A DNA stretch of 64,000 nucleotides from Adiantum capillus-veneris (Eukaryota; Streptophyta; Polypodiopsida; Polypodiales; Pteridaceae), in assembly GCA_014529385.2 (NCBI GenBank), contig CM043963.1, positions 1,184,001-1,248,000 on the forward strand. Reading direction: 5' to 3'. The notes under the pieces are model-generated. The model saw nothing but the letters and a program-made list of their open reading frames with translations, was not told the origin of the DNA and did not search any database. Position numbers and translations under genes: made by a program. This document shows, one piece after another, positions 32,583 through 42,903 of the stretch; the stretch's first letter is position 1; each line of letters opens with the position of its first letter.

Positions 32583-32918
32583 GTACTTAAACAGAAAGCT
32601 GCTCTCAAGAATCAACAGATATCGATTCCCATCAACACTCTGGAAATAGATGACCGACAATGGGAATTACCTAAAGATGTAGTTTCAATAGATGATGATT
32701 GGTTAGACGGAATCGACCTGCGCATCAAAGTACAGCTCAACAATCATAGCACCAATGCTTTGGTTGACATAGGAGCTAGAGTAAATGCAGTCAGTTATTC
32801 CACGTACAAGAAGGCAACAAGTGAAGCATTGACAACAGGAATAGCGACAATCAAAGGATGCAACAAGAACCCAACCCCAACATTGGGAGTAGTCAACTTG
32901 AACGTGGTAGTACATGGA
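32583..32918 (+). pseudogene. E5 protease 2, truncated
   Basis: Directly follows the integrase C-terminus in the same frame after one TGA: INTLEIDDRQWELPKDV, GIDLRIKVQLNNHSTNALVD, then IGARVNAVSYSTYKKATSEA. The active-site triplet reads D-I-G in place of D-S/T-G. It supports the integrase-protease 2 order seen in E7 and shows that the E3 arrangement is not an artefact of deletion. It is cut at 32918 by the E6 LTR before the ILGxPW block. Confidence 0.75.
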
Positions 32919-33755
32919 TGTTAGCAGCGGCTAACATGGGCGACACCAATTATGCACTAAGCTGTAGATGTACTATAATGCACAATATTTCCTTTTCATT
33001 GTATAGGCCTTGGGCTCATTTAGGAGTTCCAAAGTTATATGAGTCTAAGCTAGAGAGCTCAACTTTATCCCATAGTTGAAGGGTTTGAGACCCAAAGCTA
33101 TAAAAGAGCCCTATGCTTAATGAGTAGTCATTCTTGGATGAGTTCTCCTCTTTGTAGAGTGGATGGTCATAAGGCTCGTGGGCTTTCTATGCCCATGTAG
33201 CTCTTGATTCCTAATAATCAATTACACTTTCTTTCTTATTAGTCTTCTTTGCTTAATTGTGTGGAGTGAGATTGTATTAGTGTGATGGTAGATCTCTAAT
33301 CCCTTTTTTGAGTTAATCTATTCTATCCACACCATTGGCCATGGTCTGTGAGGGCTGTGCCTTCCTTCTCTTCATCTCTCTCTACAAGGTGCGGTTACTG
33401 TGTGTGCATATGTAGTCGTATTGAGGGGTTGTGTCGGAATGGACACACTAATGCGGAGTAGGTATGTTAATTGCATGCTTGTGTAGTTGTGATTAAGAGT
33501 TGTGAATAAGAGTGATTGATGTGAGAGGTTAATTTCAACCACGTGATTGTGTGCAAGTGATTAGTGAGTAGGAATGTGTTGTTGATTAGAGAAAGCCCTT
33601 TCCATGGCTTCTCTCTATGATGAGTAGAAGGATCCCTTGAATCCTCTCTGTCTATACATCCTAGGCTCGTGCTTCCATGCCCTAGACAGGTTGCCGATCC
33701 ACGATTTCACAATTTTGTGGGCTGCGATTAGGTCGTGCTACAATGCCTCCCTACA
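32919..33755 (+). repeat. E6 5' LTR (837 bp)
   Basis: TGTTAGCAGC start, similar to the first bases of the E3 LTR, and a CTACA end two bases before the PBS. TATA box TATAAAAG at 33099-33106. The rest does not resemble the E3 LTR. Confidence 0.75.
33099..33106 (+). promoter_or_regulatory. TATA box of the E6 LTR
   Basis: TATAAAAG followed by AGCCC, about 180 bp into the LTR, the same relative place as in E1. Confidence 0.5.
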
Positions 33756-33757
33756 TT

Positions 33758-33778
33758 TGGCGCCATTGCCGGGGATCG
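33758..33778 (+). other. E6 primer-binding site, tRNA-Asp type
   Basis: TGGCGCCATTGCCGGGGATC: one mismatch to the complement of the plant tRNA-Asp 3' end. Confidence 0.85.
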
Positions 33779-35605
33779 ATAACCTAAGCTAGTGAGCTTA
33801 AGATGTGTAGAATAGAGTAATTTCACTACTAATTTTGCTGGTTTTTGAGTTTGTGTAACTCAATTTTGGTGTGATTTGATGATGGTTGTGAAAAAAATTG
33901 ACGCTAATATTGAGTTATGAATACCCCAAACCCCCAATTCCACCTCCAATTTCACTAATTTCATGCTAACCCTTGCTAATTTCGCTTCTTTCCATGCTAA
34001 TTTTACTAATTTCATGCTAATTTCTACTAATTTTGACTAACCTTGCTAACCTAACCACTAACATTTGAAGTGTAAAGTATGTGAAATCCCCTTGCAAGAG
34101 GAGTAATCATCACTCTAATCAAGTTAATTGTACCAATTTATGCCTAATTTGATGATTTGAGTGTTTGATTTTGACCTACAAATGGTCAATTTTGGAGCCG
34201 ATTTGATGGTGCACACGCTTGTGTGTGCAATGATGCAACTTCGCATGGAGCAAAGGAATCGCTTGGAGTGTAATTGCGATGTAAGTGTACTCACTTGTTA
34301 TGTCAATTTTTTGATTGATCGATGTGATTCAATTTGCTAATTATTTTCTAAAATTAGGTGTGCAACACAAATTGACCTACACTTTGCACCTAATTTGATA
34401 CAATTGGAATGAAATTGATAGTCAAATTGTGACTAATGAACTTTGTGTGTATCCAGATAATGCTTAATTCTCATCAAGAATTCATGTATGTGCATAAAAG
34501 TCATTGTGTGTGTGCACACACCAAAGAGGAAAAAAACTGTCAAAAATTTCAAGTGTGTGTGCACCTAGTTTTTAGTGTGTGCATGCATATAAAGTGATGG
34601 AATTGATGATACACGAGCATGCAATCATGTAAATAATGTGTATGTTAGGCTAATTCAATCATTGGATAAGATTAATTGCCAAACAAATTGGGCAAAAATT
34701 GAGTGTGTGTGCCCATCCATGACTACTTGATTTTCAATGATTGATGGTCAATTGAGACATCTAAATGATTTTTAATTGTGAAATGATCATAAAAAGTGCA
34801 TGAAATCACTAGGTGTAAGCCTAAATGCATTGCCAAATGAGCCAAATTTGAATTTTTATGCTTAATTTTTGAGTGTGTGCATTGCTTAATTGGGTAAAAA
34901 TAGTGTAATTTTTTAGAAATTGAGCATGCATTCATTCATTTATGCTTGATTGAGTTTGCAATTTGTGCATTGCAATGTAAATTTGATCAAAAAATTGCAT
35001 AAAATTTTGGCCTAAATTTGGGTGTGTGTGCCTACTCAATGGCATGTGCAATCCAATGGGCGAATGCGTAATTGGTATTTTTTTACCAATTACGATGATT
35101 AATTTGGCCAAATGGTTGATGTGTGTGCCACAATTGGCTTTGAGAATTGAGATAGATCACTGAATTGGTACTCAATTGTGTGGAGTTTTAGTGTATGCCA
35201 TGCTAATGATTGAACAATGTAATGAACATGGCAATTTTGCATTCGTTTGTGTGTGTAATAGTGACCCAAAATTCACTCGTATAGTTTTGAAAACTAAAAA
35301 TGACGAGCCTCGATGGGTTTGAATGATTTTGGATATTGGGAATGAGAAACTTTGGATGCAATGATGATCACTTGGGTTTGAATATCCCATTGAAGAGTGG
35401 GTACACGTACTCCACCTATGTGCATTATTCCATTTATTGCAAAATTACATTGATTTCGAGTCTAAAAATTGGAATTTTATGCATGCTTCTCCATGAAGTT
35501 GTATCCAAATGATGAATTTTGTGTAAAAGCATTTTCCTAATCAAGTGTGTATTCAAGCAAGCATTTAATCGGAGCAAAGAAAATGAGAATCTTTGTTATC
35601 ATGTG
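33779..35605 (+). other. E6 leader with recurring GTGTGTGTGC motif
   Basis: AT-rich, no credible ORF. The string GTGTGTGTGC or a close form recurs near 34508, 34555, 34708, 34873, 35023 and 35121, each in a similar AATTTG/TTGAG setting. Spacing is mostly 100-165 bp. One copy (about 34503) is part of the palindrome GTGTGTGCACACAC. The leader is cut by E7 at 35605. Confidence 0.5.
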
Positions 35606-36532
35606 TGTTGGCGGATACGCCGCGGTGCGGACGCCAACACAGTGAGAACTCACCTAACAAGATTTGTCAGCTAAGGAGGAAGCTCGACCCGCAGGCGCAT
35701 GGAAGCAAGCATAGGGTGTCAATCTACACTCGGCCGACGCTCGACTAATTCCTACAGAGGTCTCTACCCAATGTCTAAGCTACAGCCTTCAGGAGTGCAT
35801 AAGAGGAGATTTCCTACAATGCTTTCAAGAGCCAAACACCCATCAAACGTTCTCGAAACACCACAGAACTTGAAGGAGACCCTACTAACACCAATAGGTT
35901 GCTCTCCCTAAGGTCCATGAACCAAAATCCCAACCCTAAACACCTGGTGCAAAATCACGAAGGATGTCTGGTCAAAATTTGCAGGTTGTCGTTTTCAAAA
36001 ATTAAAGTGCCTAATGTGTAGCTCTACTCAATGCGAACGCGTGGATATGTTGAAATGCGAAAACAGACAACGTATGCTCACCGAATCACCAGATGTAGCT
36101 CGTGGGTCGAGTTTGCAAAACCAGACCGTACACCCACAATGTAGGTATTGGCGCGTAGCTCTCGTCGGGGGGCAACACGCTGCACTTCTCCGCACTCGAT
36201 TCCGACCACCGATACACGCGTAGCATCAAGATGAAACTCCCACTCTCTCTCGTACACAGTACGCTCACTCACAGACAAAACTTTTTTTAAAAATGACAAA
36301 GTTTTTTTCATTAAGGTCAAAAGTGGTATAAATACCTTACAATCTCAAACCCTAATGTTCCAATTTAACCATCTACTCAATCTAAATGTCAAAAATGGGA
36401 TACAATCTGGAAGCTTCTGCAAGCCCCACTATTTACAAAGGTGAAATGTCTGGTTTTCTCAATTAAAGAATAATTACAAAAAATAATATTCCGCCGAGCA
36501 GTCATTTTCCGTTGGGTGTGTCCAGCCTAACA
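35606..36532 (-). repeat. E7 3' LTR (927 bp)
   Basis: On the minus strand starts TGTTAGGCTGG after a purine tract and ends CCAACA. Similar in layout to the E9 LTR (common phrases around CACTCTCTCT and GACAAA), with TATTTATA at 36327-36334 as the TATA-like box. Confidence 0.8.
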
Positions 36533-36566
36533 CTCCCCCCTCCTAGTTCATGTTGTCCCCGACATG
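36533..36566 (-). other. E7 terminal polypurine tract and upstream hairpin
   Basis: Minus strand: CATGTCGGGGACAACATG, then GAAC, then TAGGAGGGGGGAG, then the LTR. E9 has a near-identical arrangement with a perfect hairpin. Confidence 0.7.
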
Positions 36567-36595
36567 GCAGTTGAGCTGCTTCTTTAGTGTAGGCT

Positions 36596-39500
36596 TTAGC
36601 ACATCTTTAGAAGGGACTCATATTGCGCATGCTGAGCCAGTAGCATCGAGCCAAATATATCTGTACTGATGGTGAAGAAGCCGGTGTAGAAGGCTTCTTC
36701 GAATGCCTGGAGGTGATACGAAGGCAAAAACATGATTCTCTGATAAAGCGCATGTATCACCTCGTGAGAAGGTTGAGCAGACAGATCGTATGCACATCTG
36801 TATGTATCTTGAAAGAAAAAGATACTCTCTTTCACCTGGCCTGGTTTGAAGGTTTCAAAGACTTCCAAAAGGGTTTTACATATTGTTCTCATCATGATGC
36901 AAGATAGGTCAGGCGAGCCAATGAACAATTTGATGGCGCCCGTTAGGATTTTCTCCATGTATTGCTCACTTATTCTCTCGCTTGCCTTCAAGCCTGGCAG
37001 CTTCGAGTAATTGAGCCAAGTGGGTTGGCTTCTCTGCACAACAGCTCCTGGGCTTTCCATGTCCTCATCCTTGGTAGAGGGCAGAAGATGAGGTTGTCTT
37101 TGATCACTTTAGGTGCCTCTACCAGATGGATTAAATATTGAGGATATTTTGTGAGCCATGCCTTTCTCCACCTGGGTTGAGAATCCATGATCAGCTTGAC
37201 TCCTTCAGGCTTGGAGATATCTGCTTTGTACAATGGCACTATTAGCTCCTCTTTGATCCGTTTGTTGATTGTAGCAGCTTCATACTTTAGCAGAGGATAT
37301 GGGAGAGATGGATGTAGCCATTCACGCCGAAGGTTACTGGCATCTATCTTCTGAATGGTCATCGACTTAAAAACCCTCTGTTCCAACTCCAATGCTTCTC
37401 TTGCCTTGTCTTTTACTGCCGCTTCTATGGCCTTCTGCAGCTTTTCTTCTTCTTCTTGTGTAAGATCTTGGGGTTCTTGCAAGGTTCCCACAAGGATGTC
37501 CTCTTGCATGGTGGTGTCTACTGGATCTGACACATTCTCTATGTCAATACCCTCCATGGCTGCTGGCCCGGTGCTAAACTATTGCTCTTCCGTTTGCTGT
37601 TGGCCTCTCAGCTCTTCTATCTACTTCCGAAGTGTTTTATTTTCCTCTTCCGCTTGCTCGCCCATGTTTACTAGGAGGTCATTTAGATCTGCATTTATCT
37701 TTTCCGCCTCCTCAAGCTTCCTCTTGATGGCTTCGTTTTTTGCTTGCCATCTCTAAAAGTCCTCATCCATCTTTCTTTTAACGGCTTCTAGATCATTTTG
37801 CATGGCTTTGTTCTCTTCTTTCAGGCGGTTTTGCATTACCATAGATCCCTCAGCCAGCATCAGCCTTTGCCTCTTCTCCAGTGTTAACTCCTTTTGGAGA
37901 TCCTTCATTTGTTCTTCATATAGCTCAGTCTCTGAAGTCGTGCAAGTCAAGCTAGCGGCTCGGACTCTGGCCGGAGATGCTCTTAGCCGTTGGATGGTCT
38001 GATCTTTTACTTTAATCTGGTCTTTTAGTTCTATTACCTCATCCTGTCTTGCCTCCTGTTCTATCTCTGCCTTTTTCTTGGCATTCCTTAGTGTTTCCAC
38101 TTCTTTGGGCTCTTCAACAAGTTGTAGAGTCAGGTTGTCCCTTTCTCTCTCTGCATCTGTTAATGACTTGCTGATTTTCTTGTATTCTTCCTCTACTCTT
38201 TGAAGCTTGTGTTTGGCTGCTTGATTCTCTCGTTCCATCTCTTGGCATCTTTGTAATGCCGCGTCCAAATTAGCTTGCAGCTTTGTTTGTTTTGTCCATA
38301 TTCTCTTGGCCTTGTTTTTATAGTGAGTCGACTTCAGCCTTGATTTGAACTTCATTGGTTTTGAGATTATCAATCTCACTCTCCGCGGTCATTGATCTTG
38401 CTCTGAGCCCGGTTAGCTTTTGCATCACCACATCCCAATCATTGGTTGGTGGTTGTAGGTCCACTGTATCAGTGACCATCTCTTTCAATTCCACTAACCG
38501 AAGGCTCTGCATTTGTTCCTTGGGCCTTGTGCTTGTCAACTCAAATGCTACCGTAGCTGTCTCTTCTCGAGAGTAACCCGTAGCTAGTAGATCAAGAAAT
38601 ATTCTGAAATTCTTTTCTTCTGGATCTAGCTTCTCCTCTTTTGGTTCAGCTTCTTCTTTGTGCTCTACCTCTTGGCTCTTCTCTTGCTTGGCATCTTCTT
38701 GTTCATCCTCCTTTCGTTGGGTTTGTGGAGGGCTAAGGGGAGGTGGTGATGGTGGTGGACTGGATTCTGGGCTTGACAGTGGAGTCAATGGCTTCTTCTT
38801 GAAATCCGGTCCACCTTAGTCTTTGTCTCTCTTTCTTGGCCTTCCTTCTCTTCTAGTAGTTGCCATCTTACTTTGTCCACTTCTTCTTCTATAAAAGGGA
38901 CATTCGGGATATTTTCCGTCGTAGCATCTAAAATCTCAAAGTTTTTGATGTAGTCTTCAAACCGATCTCGGTGCACCCTTTGAGATGATCCGGACATGGC
39001 TTCCACAACTCGCTCAAATCTCCCTTGAGTGCTCTTTCGGCTCTGAAGCTTTCCATTAGTTGTTCTAGCTGTGCCGCTTTTTGTGACTTGGTTTCTTTGA
39101 TCGGCACTTGTAGACTTTCTTTCTTTCCTTTCTTCGACTCTGGTGGCTCTTCTAGCACGGTCTCTAACCGGAGCTTCAAACGTGTGGCTACTCTGGGTGC
39201 CTTGGGCGGTTCTTCCTCCTTGTCTTCCTTTAGCTTTAGCCAATCATTGTGTGAGGGAGGTTCATGCCAGTTTCCTTTGGCGTGCAACGCTCCATAGACC
39301 ACTTTTGTTATTAGTTCACCAGGTACAATGTAGGTGGGACTTCTGTTCCCCATCTTCACCAGGTTGTCATGGATGTAAGCAGCATAGCTGATCACTTTTG
39401 GATTGCTCTTCTGCATAGGCCAGGTGAAGGTGGTAGCAATGGCTCTAGGTGGAATCCTATACTTTTGTGGCCGCTTTGTACACATGTGGAAGTATTGGTT

Positions 39501-40048
39501 GTAGAGATAGCCACTTTTGGGTTTGCAATATCTTCAAATGTGTAATTGTTCTTCTTTTCTGAGTAGACTTTGACTTCATCTCTCCTCTTTGTCACACTAT
39601 CTCCCTTGTTGGAGATGTCAAGTGCGGCTGCCACCACCCTCTCTGTGATGACAATCATGGTATCTGGCTTGCCCTGCAGATCAGTGACTCGAGCCACTCC
39701 ATCTTCTTTGATAATGGTTACAAATTCCCACACTCTTTTGATGTCAATTCCCACTAGCAAACCTTCAAAGTAGTTGTGTAGATCCAGCTTTTCCAGGCAA
39801 TCCCCCATCTTGCTTCTGACAAATTCATTGAGCTCCCGTGGTATCATGGGTAGCTCCACTGCATTTCCTTCAGGATCTTTGAATACACCTTGGTAGATTT
39901 TCAAATCATTGGATTCTAGCAAATCATCCTGAATCCATGTGGTTGTAGGCTTTAGAGTTCCTTTTGGGATCACAAACGGCTCCACTTATTCTAAGTAGTC
40001 TTTTGTTGTCATCCTCTTCTTCTTTGCAGGTGATTTTGCGCCTGCCAT
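36596..40048 (-). pseudogene. E7 ORF3: unrecognised coiled-coil protein (minus strand)
   Basis: Starts at ATG 40048-40046 (MAGAKSPAKKKRM) and spans 3,453 bp. An early TAA follows the start at about 39987. The N-terminal domain is the longest readable form: YQGVFKDPEGNAVELPMIP, LHNYFEGLLVGIDIKRVWEF, VTIIKEDGVARVTDLQG and MIVITERVVAAALDI. The middle is Lys/Glu/Pro-rich, then a long coiled coil (LDAALQRCQEMERENQ, EVIELKDQIKVKDQTIQRL, LQKELTLEKRQRL). The C-terminal domain is FCPLPRMRTWKAQELL, TWLNYSKLP, EQYMEKILTGAIKLFIGSPD, YDLSAQPSHE and AFEEAFYTGFFT. It is homologous to E3 ORF3 throughout, with both ends best conserved. No membrane span is evident. Frameshifts near 39400, 38800, 38350, 37750 and 37020 split it. 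Function is unknown. Confidence 0.72.
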
Positions 40049-40213
40049 AGATCCTGTTGCACTCAGTAGTCCGAAGTTAGCGTTTTTTCCATATTAGCTG
40101 AGAAATTGAGTTCTAACTATCCAAATGACTTGAAAATTGAAAATAAAACTTAAAAGGAACTAGGGAAACTCTGCATGTGCTCAGAGTAGCTTTCTGGCTA
40201 AAAATTATCATTT

Positions 40214-40237
40214 AGACATCCTACGCGTAGGATGTCT
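40214..40237. repeat. E7 palindrome 1
   Basis: Perfect 24-base palindrome: AGACATCCTACG plus its reverse complement. Confidence 0.9.
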
Positions 40238-40498
40238 ACCTTGCCTGTTTTTGGTGAAACTTAGTAGGCTGGTGGCGCTTGACCTGTGCAACATGGCTAT
40301 GTGATTGGAATTGGGTTTGGGCATCAAAAAGTGCATTTTTGGGTAGATTTAGGCTTTTGGCTCACAAATTGGGTAGGATGTCCTCAACAGGGGGAAAATG
40401 ATATTCAAATGTGTTGAAAGTTGACATACAGGCTCCTTACACCATGTTAATGGCTCCTATGAAGTCAGTTCTTGCAGAGCAGGTATAAATCACACTTA

Positions 40499-40522
40499 AG
40501 ACATCCTACACGTAGGATGTCT
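40499..40522. repeat. E7 palindrome 2
   Basis: As palindrome 1 with central CG changed to CA on one side (CTACACGTAG core). Confidence 0.9.
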
Positions 40523-40783
40523 TTTTCATCAAAATGACTTGAAGTTGGTTCTGGGGTTAGCCCTTGGCATGTGGAACATGGCCCTGCTCTTGGATTTTGA
40601 TTTGGACAAGAATTGGTGTTGGTAAGAGCATGCGTAGTATTTTTGGGCTCAAAAAGTGCATCTTGGAGGTGTTGGGGGCCAAATGTGATGAGAATGGCTT
40701 GAAAGTTGATATATGAGCTTAGGAAGGTGTTATAGAGAGATCTAGAACTGAAATATGCCAGCTGGGGGCCAAATTGGTCATTT

Positions 40784-40807
40784 AGACATCCTACACGTAG
40801 GATGTCT
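40784..40807. repeat. E7 palindrome 3
   Basis: Same form as palindrome 2. Confidence 0.9.
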
Positions 40808-41068
40808 ATTTCATCATTTTTCACATATGACCCCACAAATAGCTTGGCAATGTGCTCATGAATCTATCGTGCAAGTGTCATGTGATTTGGACTAGTTTTG
40901 GTAGGTCTATGGCCCATTATTGCCTCTATGCTTTGACTTTGCGTTTTTTGATGCATATGAGGTCAATTTTTGTCCAAATGTGATGAAACTTGGTGGCTAG
41001 CATGTACAGCCTATTCAGAAGGAGTGTGTTAGAAGAGATGTTAAGTTTGGTGCCCAGATTTGGCCTTG

Positions 41069-41092
41069 AGACATCCTACGCGTAGGATGTCT
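41069..41092. repeat. E7 palindrome 4
   Basis: Perfect palindrome of the same sequence as copy 1 apart from its flanks. Confidence 0.9.
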
Positions 41093-42668
41093 CCTGATGA
41101 AATTTATATTGGAGATGCTACTGGTGCCTGCCCTGAGCCCCCTTGAGTCCCTTTTAAGCATTATTTCAACAGAAAAGTCAAATAGATAGAAAGAAACTCC
41201 CTGTGTGGATTTCAGAGCCTCCGAGCCGTTTTCTGACTTTTGGAGTGCTTTTCGGTGATGAAATTTCTTGATGTTGGTCTCCATAGCTTCACGGTCCCTT
41301 GGGGATCCTTGCCATATGGTTTTTGTTGACTTTGGCTTCATCGGGGCTCCGTTTGGCAATTTGTCACCCTGGAAGCGCCCGTGGTTGCGTTTACATGTTG
41401 TCGATGACTTGTGGTGGTCTACCACCATAGGACTTGGTTGTTGATGGTCTAAGAAAGCCGCTTGTGAAGTTTGGTGGCAAATGGACATGCGGTTTTTCCA
41501 CGAGAGCTATTTGACGCTTTGTGTGTCCGATGCCGTTTCTGAAGCTTAGTGCAGCTTCGGGTCGCCTTATGGCCATGTGGGCTATATAGACTTGTTGAGC
41601 ATGTCGAGATGCTTCTACCCATGAGTTTTGGTAGTATTTGGACGTCTTTCTGCCGAGTTACCATTTGGTGGCCTCTTGCAGGGCTCTAGAAGTTAGGGTT
41701 TTTTCCGATGGTTTTCCGCCACCTTTGGTCATTCAAAAGTGGTCTCCTATACTAGGGTAAGCTGCTGATGAAGTCTCATTGCTTTTGGGTTAGCCGTTAG
41801 GTGGTGACTTCTACTTGTAGGTCTCTACTGCTCGCTGTTTTCGCGACAAAACAACAAACATGTGTGAAAAGCTCAAGGTGGTGAGCCTACCTCTCATGTC
41901 TGGATCCTGTCAGGTGGTCGTGCGTGTCGTAGAAGCCGTTGGAAGTCCCGTTCGCTCTAGGTGGCAGGAGCTCTCTCTCAAAAGACAATAGTAGAAATTA
42001 GCTTAAAATGAAGTGGAAAAATCTTATAATGGGGGTCCCCGAACCACTTTTCATGAAATTTGACATGTGCTCCCAACTTCTTGCGAGATGCGGTTTAGGC
42101 TCATAAATTTCTTGATTTGGACTCCATTTGGCCAATTTCCGAGAAGTTTGACGTTTCGGTCAAAATCCGGCCAAAACACGCTTTCCGCTCCATTCACATA
42201 ATTGCACCCCCATTGTACCATAGGTCGTCCTATAGTCACTGATTATCCCCATATTTTTTATTTTTCATTACGACCGTTTTTCACATGCTTTTTGTATTTT
42301 TGAAGTTTTATGCTGATAATTAGTAAAATTAAAAGGAAAATAGCAAATCAAACCCAGAAAATTCCCAAAAATCATAATAACTCAAAAATATCACCGCCAA
42401 ACACTATATACACTCACATGCAATTTTTATGGCCGGATTTCTCCGTTTTACCAATATTTTGTCCAAAAAAGGCTATTTTTACCTATATACATACACCTAT
42501 GGGCTTGATTTAGCGTTTGGCCCCATATACTTGTAGATTCATGCTGTATAAGGGCATATGCACTTGGGTTAGTCCAAAAAATTTCGCAATCAAACGACAA
42601 CCCTTTAAAATAGTCGAAAAACATGCTCTTTTTTGCTCTTTTTTCCATTGGGTCCGCATTTGAGAATG

Positions 42669-42682
42669 CCTCCCCCCCTCCT
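42669..42682 (-). other. E7 internal polypurine tract
   Basis: Minus strand AGGAGGGGGGGAGG followed by CATTCTC. E9 has AGGAAGGGGGGAAG followed by CATTCTG at the same relative place. Confidence 0.6.
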
Positions 42683-42903
42683 AGCTGGAGTCCTCCCGGA
42701 CGACAAGGTATCTCCTCGGAGTATGTGCCGTGCATGGAGTGAAAAATTGTGCTAATGCTCGGACGTGTAATGTGGCCCTTTATGATGCATACTCGGTCAA
42801 TGCATGGAAAAATCAATGCTATGCAAGAGGAGGGTATAAGCAAGATGCTTATTGGCATTCGCCGTCGAGGTTTCCTGTTTGTTGTTGATTTGGTTGGCGG
42901 ATT

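Larger units (their letters stand above)
28029..32918 (+). mobile_element. E5: 5'-truncated E3-family element
   Basis: Collinear with E3 from gag (E3 position about 11717) to protease 2 (E3 about 17620), with large internal deletions of protease 1 and of RNase H. It is truncated on the left at the E4 junction, and on the right by the E6 LTR, which interrupts the protease 2 codons at TACATGGA. Confidence 0.85.
32919..35605 (+). mobile_element. E6: 5' LTR, PBS and leader of a Ty3/gypsy element
   Basis: LTR (32919-33755), tRNA-Asp PBS and a long leader. It is inserted in E5 protease 2 and is itself interrupted by the E7 LTR at 35606. No E6 coding sequence or 3' LTR was found in the window. Confidence 0.75.
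40049..42668 (-). other. E7 spacer before ORF3, with exact 285-bp palindromes
   Basis: No credible gene. Four palindromes (AGACATCCTACG joined to its own reverse complement) sit at 40214, 40499, 40784 and 41069, each exactly 285 bp after the last. The rest is diverged unit sequence (to about 41100), then unremarkable sequence up to the internal purine tract. The bases before the ORF3 ATG read GCAACAG on the minus strand, a possible splice acceptor. Confidence 0.75.

Noticed and set aside
38928-39297. Plus-strand ORFs within E7 ORF3
   Set aside because: Antisense shadows of the Ser/Lys/Glu-rich codons of ORF3.
36596-40048. ORF3 as an envelope gene
   Set aside because: The position fits, but I see no signal peptide, no membrane span and no glycoprotein features; it is mainly charged and coiled-coil.
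40214-41092. CRISPR-like array (regularly spaced palindromic repeats)
   Set aside because: Spacing of 285 bp is far too long, the spacers are homologous to one another, and the context is a plant retrotransposon.
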